Assembly: GCA_037447655.1 (NCBI GenBank)
Contig: JBBHKE010003410.1
Location: 53,822-117,013 of the forward strand
From: Zygnema cylindricum
Taxonomy: Eukaryota > Streptophyta > Zygnematophyceae > Zygnematales > Zygnemataceae
Length of the DNA stretch: 63,192 nucleotides
Direction: 5' to 3'
Shown here: piece by piece, positions 10,960 to 21,035 of the stretch
How positions within the stretch are numbered: the stretch's first letter is position 1
Layout of the letters: each line of letters opens with the position of its first letter
Notes under the pieces: generated by a model
Told to the model about the DNA's origin: nothing
Database searches by the model: none
The model's input: the letters and a program-made list of their open reading frames with translations, nothing else
Made by a program: the position numbers and the translations under genes

Positions 10960-12212
10960 TACTCAAGGAAACTGCAATTGCCGGAGTATGCCGTATGTCT
11001 CCTCATGGTACCCCTCGAATTCCTATCGCAGGGTGTCAAGTTGGTTTTGGAGTTGCTCACATCGAGTCTCCAGCAGTGCAATATGATGGTCTGCCGCTGC
11101 CAATCGTCTCCGAGTGATTCTCTCCCGAACTTGGTCCTCCCATTTTTCCGGTACCTCCGCTGGTGCCTCGGGTTGCGGCAGAATGGCCGCCAGTGCAAGT
11201 TCTTCGGGTGCCGGAACTTGGGAAGCTTCGAGTTTTTCTGCTTGCTATGCCCCTTCCGCCACTTCCTCTGCCGGTTCCCACCGCGGTACTTTCCTTAATT
11301 TAAAGGAAACGTGTTTCTTGGCAGCTCAGGCCCGTTGCTGAGCATTCTTCTAGGCCAGCTTGAGTGCCCGTACCTCGGGTGTGACATCTGCCCGAGAGAT
11401 GATGTCGTGCAGACGAACATCCCACGGGTGGTAATGGCGCAGTAACCGAGAACATGCACCCTGTACCGATAGTGCTCTTCGACGACTTCCACAAATGGCA
11501 GGGCATGAGGGTTTAATTGCACGTAACCCTTATGGTTGTTCCCTAGGTCCTTCGTCCTCATGAAATTCTAGGCCGGGTGTGACGCCATGTCGGCGGGGAT
11601 ATAGATAGGGTCCCCAAGTTTTTTTGTACGCCACGTTGTTGGCCATTCTGACGGATCCCAATAATAGCGCTTGGCGAAGCTGAAGGTAAGATCTGGTTGT
11701 CGGGTGTCAATAGGGGGTGGAAAGAGGTAATCGGGAATTTCTTCTCCCTTCTCACTTTCCCCGTCTGTGTCCCCTCTTTCCCCTCCAAGGAGAAATACAT
11801 CGTCTCCACTAGGGTATTGTGCTTCCGCCTTCTTTTCCGAGCTTTCCGAGGACTGCTCGTCTGCGGTGCTCTCTTTATTAGGGTCCCTCATCACCTCCAG
11901 ATTGGAGGCAGGCTCTTCAATTTGCGCGGGTGTCGGTTCGCGTTACGGCTCCTCCGCATCCGAGTTCTCGTGATCTTCCTCATCGTCTTGATCCCCTTCC
12001 TAGAGTGGGTTGTACGCGGGGTCCTGTGAATTTTCTGACCCATCTCCTCCGCTGGTCTCTACTAGTCTTGCCCCGCTATTGGCTGTCTCTTCAAGTTCAG
12101 GAACTGCCTCTACCTCCCTCCTCCTTGCTGCCTCTACCATGACCTCCGCCGCCGCTAACAATCTATCCGGGCGGGGTACATACTTTTGCCCTACCCGTAC
12201 AAGCCTCATCAT
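10960..12212 (-). pseudogene. Unrecognised R3 ORF, copy 1 (broken)
   Basis: Read on the minus strand: an acidic Ser/Glu-rich N-terminal part, then EEIPDYLFPPPIDTR, a WPTTWR box, IPADMASHPA, VQLNPHALPF, a region equivalent to LLRHYHPWDVRL, and a C-terminal coiled-coil rich in Glu and Leu (ALLETRCEQLQ). Interruptions: in-frame stops near 12000, 11940 and 11568 (the last replaces the Trp of HPAW), plus a frameshift near 11440. A homologue with the same order of blocks lies at 43559-44391, and a more distant one at 41846-42996. I do not recognise the family. Its place before the R3 LTR-like block suggests a gag-like or accessory product of a non-autonomous element. Confidence 0.6.
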
Positions 12213-12229
12213 TTTCGATGGTGGAGATT

Positions 12230-12774
12230 TTTTAGATACTTGATAGGAACTAGGGATCTATGGTTGCATTTGGGTGGGGAGAATACTGACATCACTACTT
12301 GGAGTGATGCTAGTTATGGTGATGCTTCGATGAGGAGATGCACTTCTGGATATGTATTTTATGTGGGTGATGGGGCTTGCTGTTGGAGTAGCAAACAACA
12401 AAAATATATTGCTCAGTCCACCATGGAGGCTGAGTATATGGCCTCTTGCTCTGCTGTAAAAGAATTGATGTGGGTCAAGTCTTTACTTGGTGAACTTGGT
12501 CATCTTAAGAGTGGTGTGCAGAAAATATTTTGTGATAATCAAGCAGCAATCGCTATTTCTGCCAATCCTAAACATCATTTTAAAGCTAAACACATGGACA
12601 TTAGACTCAGCTTTGTTAGAGAGAAAGTAGAAAATAAAATAATCAGTTTAGAGTACCGACCAGATAGTGAGATGGTAGCAGATATGATGACCAAACCTGT
12701 GCCTTCCCCTAAGTTAATTTTCTGCAGGGAGAAGTGTGGTCTGAAATTAAAGATTGACTAGAAAATAAGGGGAG
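12230..12774 (+). pseudogene. Cop-A RNase H fragment upstream of the 5' LTR
   Basis: The sequence is nearly identical to 17630-18174. It encodes the copia RNase H end: TTWSDASYGDA, SGYVFYVGDGACCWSSKQQK, STMEAEYMASC, IFCDNQAAIAI (Asp-Glu-Asp catalytic residues visible), then stop and the polypurine tract AAAATAAGGGGAG directly before an LTR. It is cut off at 12230 against the R3 ORF. Its position means the following LTR is both the 3' LTR of this truncated copy and the 5' LTR of the next one. Confidence 0.9.
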
Positions 12775-13821
12775 TGTAGAAATTAATGGTTTTAAGTATT
12801 TTCTAGGTCTGAATAGAAAGAAAGAAGCTGAGGCAGTCTACCTCTAACTTATCTCTCCAACTCTCAAACTTGTCGCAGTCACTGAGAAATCGGAGAGGAA
12901 GCTAGAGCCATTGCTACCTAGGCTATCCTGAGGTTTACGGGAAATTTATATTAGTTCGGGTTTATTTATTTAAAAGGTATGTGCCGGCGGCAGGAATTGA
13001 TCATTGTACCTACCGGCCGGCAGATAGAAATAGCCGTTAGCCTTAGCCGTTAAGTCTAAGAGTGATGATACGTAGTATATAGTTTGATAGTTATTTAAAT
13101 ATGTATACGTACGATTATTCATTTAACTATAATAGATTACGGGATACATAGATCCGGTAATATATAAAGTACGGATTACGGTACGGACTATAAATCAATA
13201 CCGCGCATTTGTTTCGTAAATGAAACAAATACCGCACATGTATTTATTACGGCTACGATTAAATTAGATTTTAATCGGACGGCCGCAATTAGCGCCGAGA
13301 TCGCGGAGGATGTTTTTGGTGGTTTATGGCCATCGCCACATCAGATGACGCGTTGCGAAATGTCGTTGGATCGTGGAATCCCCGCAGATTATGGCATCGA
13401 ACCTGGATATGACATGTGTCGACATTTAGGCCTTGTCGTACAATGTCCGTACCTAAAGTACACCGGCAGCTGTACTTTTGCGTACGGAACACAATTCTGA
13501 TTGGTTCCGTACATTAGTAGATAGAGTCTGTGAGTGAGATAGGACTTAGAAAAATTAGGAGATAGGACCCTCTCTCCCAGAGAGCTTCTTTACAAAAGGT
13601 CAACTTTGACCCTCCATAACTTACTGCTCAGGGGAGCAAATTCAGAGATTCTTTTTGCTATCGACTCAAGGGAGTCTTGTCTTCACAAGGGTGAAGGTGG
13701 TGAGAGTTTTTGTCTGCCAGGGTGGCAGTTTTTTTTGCTTAAACACAAAGGGGTCAGGATTATCCTAGAGGCTTCTTGGAAGCTGTCCACTCTGAGGACT
13801 TATGGAGGTCTCAGAGTTTCA
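12775..13821 (+). mobile_element. Cop-A LTR (shared, 5' of element I)
   Basis: 1047 bp from TGTAGAAATT to GAGTTTCA. It contains the antisense tRNA-like module (about 12979-13056), a GTAC cluster (about 13438-13512) and the hairpin series (13570-13821). By eye I count about 25 differences from the LTR at 18175-19221, so the pair is not recent. Confidence 0.9.
12979..13056 (-). other. Antisense tRNA-like module in LTR
   Basis: The minus strand carries CTTAGACTTAACGGCTAAGG (A-box-like) and, about 40 bases on, GGTACAATGATCAATTCC (B-box-like, T-loop altered). The 18379-18456 copy is equivalent. More canonical versions are in other LTRs. Confidence 0.4.
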
Positions 13822-13836
13822 GGTTATTGGCCCACC
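13822..13836 (+). promoter_or_regulatory. Primer-binding site, half tRNA-iMet type (mutated)
   Basis: GGTTATTGGCCCACC abuts the LTR. Other copies have GGTTATGGGCCCACC, complementary to the anticodon arm of initiator tRNA-Met. One G-to-T change here removes the ATG that starts gag in sister copies. Confidence 0.75.
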
Positions 13837-15660
13837 CTCTAGGGTACCAATCTTTAATGGAACTGGCTTCATATACTAAGAAAGTATGATGATAGGAGCT
13901 CTATGCGAAAAAAGGTTTTGGGGGATAGTGAGTAGATGATTGGGGCGTCCATCAACTCTTAGAATTCCTCCAGGGTTTAAAGGAAGCAGATTCACCAGGA
14001 AAGAGGATTCACCTTCAACGGAGGAAACAAAGGAAAGAGAGGTGGTGGACAAAGGAAAGGAGAAGGAGGCGACCACACCAATAGCAACTAGTTTAGCATT
14101 CATGTCACCTATTCCGAGGAACGAGGAGAATGATACTGAAACCTGGGACTTCAACAATATGGCGGCAAATCACTTCATCCTACGTCATCTCACTCAAGGA
14201 CTTGCATGTCCTCATTTGCAAGTAGAGAGGGCATCCGATCTTTGGATGGCTCTCATAGAGATGTACCGAAGTGGTACGATTCAGCAACAACAGTTGGCTG
14301 ATCAGAAAGTTAAGGAGTATGTATACAAAGGGGGAAATATGTTGGATTTTTGCAATGAGCTTGCTACACTCTTCATGGAGCTAGAGAGTGCGGGAAAAGT
14401 TTTTAGTGAAAAAGAAAAGGTTGACTGTTTACTAATGAAGTTACCTGATGAGTTCGAGAACATAGTCAACCGTGTGCAGGACTTGCCGGACTCAAGGTGG
14501 ATATGGAACTCAGTGGTAGGGATGATTCTCGTTCGAGAGAATACGATTGAGATCCGAAGGGGAGGAAAGAGTGGCCAAGCCTTGGCAACAGCGACCGATT
14601 GGAGGAACAAGGATTCCCGGAAACCAGTCGGAAACTATGGGGGTAGGGAGCAGAAAAAACAGGTTGACGAGTTTGAACCAAGGGCTCCCAAAGGTTTATG
14701 TCATTTTTGTAAGAAACCGGGGCACTATATGGCAGAGTGCACTAAGCTAACCGAGCTTCGGTTAAAGGAGGGGCAGACCGGTGGTACCGCGAGAGGAAAG
14801 AAAAAGGCCCTTATCACACAGGTACTTGAGGCGGAATACGAGGACGAGGACGATGAGCTCGTTTTGGATGAGGAGTTGGAGGCGAAAACTGAGGTTGACA
14901 TTCCACGAAGGCAGAAATGTGCTTACGGTGGATTGAAAGGTGAAGCAGGCTGGATTATAGATTCAGGTGCTTCAATGCACATGTGTAAAGATAGGCACTT
15001 GTTCACCAAGATAAGAAAGATTCCCACCGTAGAGATAGAGTACGGGGATGGGAGGATAGTCACCACTACTCTTGTAGGATCGGTAGATCTGAAAGTGTTA
15101 GTAGAAGGAAAGACATCCATATTAACATTCTCCGATGTATTGTTTATTCCGGAGCTGAACAAAAACCTTATCTCTACATCTGTATTAGATGATAAGGGTT
15201 TTTTTACTAGCACTAGGGAAGGAGTCTTTACTGCTAGTTTTGTGGAGGATGTCTATTTCATTGCTGAGAAAGGTAGCCATGGGATGTTTAGGCTGATCTT
15301 AAGTAATGAAACGAAGAAACTTTATTATGCTGGTGTTCATGATATTATGATGTGGCATAAGAGGCTTGGGCATGTGAATCTAGATAAGCTAAGTGAGATG
15401 AAAAAGATGGGAGTGGTGGAAGGGATTCAGTTCAGTGAGATTGATGATATAAGTGATTGTAGTGGGTGTGCTCAAGGTAAAGCACACATATTACTCTTTC
15501 CTAAAACAACCACCTACAAGGGAGAAAAACTTCTAGATCTAGTACACACAGATATTTGGGGACCGGCTAGAGTGCCCTCACCGGGGGGGAAGAGATTTAT
15601 GATGACTATAACTGATGATTGGTCTCGGTATTCCCGGGTGTATTTTTTTGAAAAACAAGT
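13827..15660 (+). pseudogene. Cop-A element I: Gag, protease and start of integrase
   Basis: The long frame 13940-15670 (576 codons) carries, in order: Gag; a CHFCKKPGHYMAEC zinc knuckle (about residues 253-266); an acidic linker; aspartic protease WIIDSGASMHM (about 338-348, DSGA intact); the pre-integrase domain MWHKRLGHVNLDKL (about 471); and integrase start DLVHTDIWGPA (about 533). Gag upstream of 13940 is present but has a TAG at 13934-13936 and a lost start in the primer site. An extra T in a run near 15645-15652 shifts the frame out of integrase at FFEK. Inactive. Confidence 0.9.
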
Positions 15661-16457
15661 CAGAAGCTGAGGACTGTTTTAGACAATATAAAGCATGGAG
15701 CGAAAAACTCCATGAAACTCCAATCAAGAGAGTAAGGAGTGACAATGGTAAAGAGTATACTTCTAACCAGTTTGAGGATTTTTTGAGGGAAGATGGGGTT
15801 CAACACCAAAAGATAGTTCTAGAAAATCCGGAACAGAATGGGGTAGCTGAAAGGTTAAATAGAACACTAAGTGATAGTGCTAGAAGTATGTTGTCGGATA
15901 AGAAGATAGGAAAAAGGTTTTGGGCAGAAGCAATGAATTGTGCTAATTACCTCAAAAATAGAGTTCTTACTTCAGCTATAAAAAATCAAACACCTTATGA
16001 GAGATGGACAGGCCGGAAACCAGACTTATCTCATTTAAAGGTTTTCTGCAGTCAAGTATTCAGTCTAGATACTGATCGGTCCAATTGGAAGCTAGATCCT
16101 AAAGGAAAACCGGGATACTTATTAGGATATGATGAAGATGTTAAAGGATATAGAGTTTATGATCTAAAAAGGGAAGATATAATCTTAGTAAAGCATGTAA
16201 TAGTTATGGTTGAAGGAAAATCTGTGGATCCCTTCAAATATACGAAGTCAGTAAAAATCAGATTTGAGTCAGAAAATTCAGATGACTTTGAGCTTCCTAA
16301 CTATCCAGGTTTTAGAGAAGATGACATTCTTGCAGGTACAAATCAGACCGAAAAGGACTCGGCTGTGGAAACTCCAGTGACAACTCTACTCGAAGCGGAA
16401 GACGTGGTGGAAATTGATTCGGAATCAAGGGATAGGGGAGAAGCCGAGTTTGTTTGA
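15653..16457 (+). pseudogene. Cop-A element I: integrase core and C-terminal part
   Basis: In the next frame, KNKSEAEDCF continues integrase with RVRSDNGKEYTSNQFE (second catalytic Asp), NGVAERLNRT (catalytic Glu) and the copia GKR C-terminal region (GRKPDLSHLKVF, GYDEDVKGYRVYDL), then an acidic linker to reverse transcriptase. It ends at a TGA at 16455-16457, where the element II copy has CGA, so this is a nonsense change and not the natural end. Confidence 0.9.
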
Positions 16458-17051
16458 AAGAATGCACAAGAACCATCTATTCCGGCCTCAGATTTTGAAG
16501 GGGGAAGGAGAAGTAGTAAAAGACTGCAAGAAAAACAGGTTAATAACAAGGTAACAAAACTATCTCATCAAGATGAACCTCAAACTTATGGAGAGGCGAT
16601 GAATTGTCCAGAAAGAAATCGGTGGAAGACAGCCATCAATGAAGAGATGGCCTCAATTATGGCAGCCGATACTTGGGAGCTGGTGGATTGTCCACCTAAC
16701 CGAAAACCAATCGGTTGTAAGTGGGTTTTCAAATTAAAACTGAACCCAGATAACACAATCGAGCGCTACAAGGCCCGACTAGTGGCAAAGGGATTTACAC
16801 AAAAGGAGGGAATTGACTACGAGGAAACCTTTGCCCCGGTGGTCAGATTTCCCTCCGTCCGCATACTTCTCAGCCTGGCAGCAGCGGAAGACATGGAAGT
16901 GCACCAGATGGACATCAAAACAACCTTTTTGCATGGAGAATTGGAAGAGGAGATCTTCATGCGACAACCCGAAGGGTTTGTGGAAGAAGGAGAGGAGAGT
17001 AAGGTATGCCGGCTGATGAAATCTCTTTATGGTTTGAAACAGGCGCCTTGA
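16458..17051 (+). pseudogene. Cop-A element I: reverse transcriptase N-terminal half
   Basis: Encodes SRRSSKRLQEKQ-type linker, then RNRWKTAINEEMASI, PIGCKWVFKLKLN, IERYKARLVAKGFTQKEG, the motif VHQMDIKTTFLHGELEEE (catalytic Asp in QMDIK) and SLYGLKQAP. A TGA at 17049-17051 replaces the Arg codon after QAP (CGA in sister copies). Confidence 0.9.
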
Positions 17052-18161
17052 CTGTGGAATAAGAAGCTTGATGAGTTTGTTACCGGTCTAGGATATATTT
17101 CGATTAGCTCAGATCACTCAATCTATGTTTTCGAAGATGAGGAAGGTTTTATATTTATTGCAATTTATGTTGATGATTTGCTTGTTTTAAGTAAATCAAT
17201 GGAAAAAATTAATAAACTAAAAACCGATCTTAAGGGGAGATTTGAAATGAAGGATATGGGGGAAGCAAAATATATTTTGGGAATTCAAGTAGAGAGAGAC
17301 CGAAAAAGAAAAATTATAAGATTGACTCAAAACGAAGCAATAGGGAACATGCTTGAAAAATTTCAAATGGATAAAGCTAATAGTTGTACAACTCCAATGG
17401 AGTTGAAGAATGGAAGTGAGGGGAGTGAGGAAGGAGGAGTCATAGTCTTAGACGAGGAATTATCTCCTGAAGAACAGAAGTTCATGCAGACTATTCCTTA
17501 CAGGCAAGTAGTGGGAAGTCTAATCTATTTTATGAATTGTACCCGGCCAGATTTAGCTGCAGCTGTAGGAGTGCTGAGTAGAAGTCTAAATGCTCCCACT
17601 AAGAAGGATTGGGAGGCAGCTAAAAGAGTTCTTAGATACTTGATAGGAACTAGGGATCTATGGTTGCATTTGGGTGGGGAGAATACTGACATCACTACTT
17701 GGAGTGATGCTAGTTATGGTGATGCTCCGATGAGGAGATGCACTTCTGGATATGTATTATATGTGGGTGATGGGGCTTGCTGTTGGAGTAGCAAAAAGCA
17801 AAAGATCATTGCTGATTCCACCATGGAGGCTGAGTATATGGCCTCTTGCTCTGCTGTAAAAGAATTGATGTGGGTTAAGTCTTTACTTGGTGAACTTGGT
17901 CATCTTAAGAGTGGTGTGCAGAAAATATTTTGTGATAATCAAGCAGCAATCGCTATTTCTGCCAATCCTAAACATCATTTTAAAGCTAAACACATGGACA
18001 TTAGACTCAGCTTTGTTAGAGAGAAAGTAGAAAATAAAATAATCAGTTTAGAGTACCGCCCAGATAGTGAGATGGTAGCAGATATGATGACCAAACCTGT
18101 GCCTTCCCCTAAGCTAATTTTCTGCAGGGAGAAGTGTGGTCTGAAATTAAAGATTGACTAG
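17052..18161 (+). pseudogene. Cop-A element I: reverse transcriptase C-terminal half and RNase H
   Basis: Open to 18161. Contains IAIYVDDLLVLSK (YVDD active site near 17165-17180), MKDMGEAKYILGIQV, a SLIYFMNCTRPDLAAAVG segment, and RNase H with SDASYGDAPM, STMEAEYMASC and FCDNQAA. The CAQ-to-ADS change (IIADST) is in this copy only. Terminates just before the polypurine tract. Confidence 0.9.
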
Positions 18162-18378
18162 AAAATAAGGGGAGTGTAGAAATTAATGGTTTTAAGTATT
18201 TTCTAGGTCTGAATAGAAAGAAAGAAGCCGAGGCAGTCTACCTCTAACTTCTCTCTCCAACTCTCAAACTTGTCGCAGTCACTGAGAAATCGGAGAGGAA
18301 GCTAGAGCCATGGCTACCTAGGCTATCCTGAGGTTTACGTGAAATTTATATTAGTTCGGGTTTATTTATTTAAAAGGT

Positions 18379-18456
18379 ATGTGCCGGCGGCAGGAATTGA
18401 TCATTGTACCTACCGGCCGGCAGATAGAAATAGCCGTTAGCCTTAGCTGTTAAGTC
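18379..18456 (-). other. Antisense tRNA-like module in LTR
   Basis: Same position and sequence as 12979-13056 with one or two changes; A-box-like and degenerate B-box. Confidence 0.4.
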
Positions 18457-18960
18457 TAAGAGTCATGATATGTAGTATATAGTTTGATAGTTATTTAAAT
18501 ATGTATACGTACGATTATTCATTTAACTATAATAGATTACGGGATACATAGATCCGGTAATATATAAAGTACGGATTACGGTACGGACTATAAATCAATA
18601 TCGCGCATTTGTTTCGTAAATGAAACAAATACCGCACATGTATTTATTACGGCTACGATTAAATTAGATTCTAATCGGACGGCCGCAATTAGCGCCGAGA
18701 TCGCGGAGGAAGTTTTCGGCGGTTTATGGCCATCGCCACATCAGATGACGCGTGGCGAAATGTCGTTGGATCGTGGAATCCCCGGAGATTATGGCATCGA
18801 ACCCGGATATGACATGTGTCGACATTTAGGCCTTGTCGTACAATGTCCGTACCTAAAGTACACCGGCAGCTGTACTTTTGCGTACGGAACACAATTCTGA
18901 TTGGTTCCGTACATCAGTAGATAGAGTCTGTGAGTGAGATAGGACTTAGAAAAATTAGGA

Positions 18961-19221
18961 GATAGGACCCTCTCTCCCAGAGAGCTTCTTTACAAAAGGT
19001 CAACTTTGACCCTCCATAACTTTCTGCTCAGGGGAGCAAATTCAGAGATTCTTTTTGCTATCGACTCCGGGGAGTCTTGTCTTCACAGAGGTGAAGGTGG
19101 TCAAAGTTTTTGTCTGCCAGGGTGGTAGTTATTTTTGCTTAAACACAAAGGGGTCAGGATTATCCTAGAGGCTTCTTGGAAGCTGTCCACTCTGAGGACT
19201 TATGGAGGTCTCAGAGTTTCA
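18961..19221 (+). other. Hairpin series in LTR 3' third
   Basis: Successive stems: CTCTC/GAGAG (about 18970), GGTCAA/TTGACC (about 18998), TGCTC/GAGCA (19025), GACTC/GAGTC (19063), CTTCAC/GTGAAG (19081), CTGCC/GGTAG (19114) and the terminal CTCTGAG-AC/GTCTCAGAG (19190-19216). Equivalent stems with different paired bases exist in the other subfamilies; see findings. Confidence 0.65.
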
Positions 19222-20219
19222 ATTCACGGGAATGGAGATCCTCATCGTTCACCGAAGAGTCGTCTTTAACACCGTAGCCCTTCAAACGCACCAAATATTG
19301 GGTGGAGTTAAAATTCCGAGAGCGACCCGACTGAAGGATTTCCTCAACCTCGTAATCCTCCGATGTACCTTGAATGGGCGGTAAAGTGTTATCATGCCGT
19401 CGATTGGGAAAATTTGAGTCGGGGTTGCAAAACGGTTTGAGTAGGGACACATGGAAGACATTATGGATATGCCAGTCTTTTGGTATATCCAATTTATAGT
19501 CAACCTCTCCCACTTTTGACATAACACTGAACGGGCGCGTGAATCTTGGTGCCAATTTCTTCGAGAGGGCACCTGGTAGTGACAAGTTTGCCATATGTAG
19601 GCAAATTTTATCACCGACAAAAAATACGATGTCCTTCTGGTGAGCGTCGGCCTACGAATTTTCATGATCCTTCACAAGCTGGAGTGCGTTTGCAGCCTTT
19701 TCCAAATTCCCTTGAAGCGTTTTGGCAAAATTTAGCGCTGCGGGTGTAGAGGAATCTTCCGCCAATAAATTTTGGGGGAGGGTGGGCTGTCGTCTATTGA
19801 GGGCAAATGGTGTAGTATTCGTAGACGAATGCACCGCACTGTTGTACGCCACCTCAGTTGCCGTCAAATGGGTCACCCAATCTGTTTAGTGCATCGACAC
19901 ATAAGCCCCAAGGCCTATTCTAAAGTTCGATTCACCCTTTCGGTCTTACCATCGGTCTGAGGGTGATAAAATGTGGACATTGCCAATTGCGTTCCACAGA
20001 GCTTGAACAAACTTCTCCAAAAGTGGCTCACAAATTTTCGATCACGGTCGCTGACGATCCTCTTTAGAAGTCCGTGATGGCAGAAGATCTCCCGAAAGAA
20101 TAAGTCTCCCACATCTCGCGCTGTAGCTGTGGTTATCGTGGGTAGGAAATGGGCCATTTTTGTCAAATAATCCACGACAACGACGATGGAGTCATAGCCT
20201 TCCCCGGTGAATGGGAGAG
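19222..20219 (-). pseudogene. Ty3/gypsy integrase with chromodomain, C-terminal half
   Basis: Minus strand. Reads VVVDYLTKMAHFLPT (start of the integrase core), RIVSDRDRKFVSHFWRSLF (second catalytic Asp), FYHPQTDGKTERVNRTLE (catalytic Glu), then LAPRFTRPFSVMSKVGEV, HNVFHVSLLKPF and a chromodomain-like EVEEILQSGR...YLVRLKGYG. Several frameshifts and stops separate the open pieces. This is a chromovirus-type element. Its N-terminal half is at 46612-47733, on the same strand, and the two join at the integrase start. Confidence 0.88.
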
Positions 20220-21035
20220 TGCAACTCTGAGACCTCCATTGGTACTCAGATTAGGTAGCTTGCTAGAAGCCTCTAGTATAACCTCAGTTCTTTAAGCTTT
20301 GTCTGAATATTGCTGACACGCTGACAAAATATATAGACTGAACAGACTGCACCCTTTGGAAGAGCAGACTCCATTGAGTCTGGCACAAAAAAAAACGTTG
20401 TATTTGCTCCCCTGAGCAGTAAATTATCAATGGTCAAAGATGACATTTTATACAGAAGCGCTCTAGGAGAGAGGCTACAACCTTAATATTTTCTAAGTCT
20501 TGAACCTCTCTGTTATTCCTCTACTAATGAAGTATGGAGCCAATCAATTTAGTGTACAGTACAAAAAGGTACTTGGCCCGTAGTACTTTCTGTACGACCA
20601 TTGTACGACATGGCCAAGAAGATGACGCCTGCCATTTCCGGGTTTGCCATGGTATGTCCCAGAGATGCATTCATCCAATGTCATGTTGCCACTTGTCACC
20701 GGACGTGGCTGGGACGGAAAAACCGCCAAATTGTCCATTCCGCGATGCCGGCTTCTTCCTCCGCCGTGTGATTGATATCTGCGTTAATTTATAGCCGTTA
20801 AAATACAAACTGTACTTTTAGATGTGATTCTATTTAATTATGTCAATGTGATTGTAGTCCGTTTGTCTGTTAAATAAACTTTCCTATTTGTACATCTTTA
20901 AGTAGCTATCGTACCCTATATACCTCGACACAGGTGCTAGGCTACATGGTAACGACGCTGGTTTATTGAGACGAACGGTAGGTACCAGGATCAAATCCTG
21001 GGTCAGTTAACCTTTTTGGTAAGTTTAACAAAGGA
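20220..21035 (-). mobile_element. Cop-C 3' LTR, first part
   Basis: Minus-strand LTR end (plus TGCAACTCTGAGACC at 20220), matching 45616-46435. It is cut at 21035 by the Cop-D insertion and continues at 30916. Flank GAGAG (20215-20219) pairs with TAGAG at 46612-46616. Confidence 0.85.
20943..21006 (+). other. Antisense tRNA-like module in Cop-C LTR
   Basis: GCTAGGCTACATGG (A-box-like) and a good T-arm: CCAGG, 7-base loop ATCAAAT, CCTGG within GGTACCAGGATCAAATCC. Runs opposite to the LTR. Confidence 0.5.

Larger units (their letters stand above)
18175..19221 (+). mobile_element. Cop-A LTR (3' of element I)
   Basis: 1047 bp, TGTAGAAATT to GAGTTTCA, following the polypurine tract AAAATAAGGGGAG. 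Right flank ATTCA lies in gypsy integrase. The matching duplication is not found on the left because the element is joined in tandem to another copy. Confidence 0.9.

Noticed and set aside
11697-12029. Plus-strand frames opposite the R3 ORF
   Set aside because: Shadows of the minus-strand ORF, which has homologues in two other places.
20534-20794. Plus-strand open frame inside Cop-C LTR as a gene
   Set aside because: It lies in LTR promoter sequence antisense to the element, recurs only with LTR copies (45925-46191) and has no domain.
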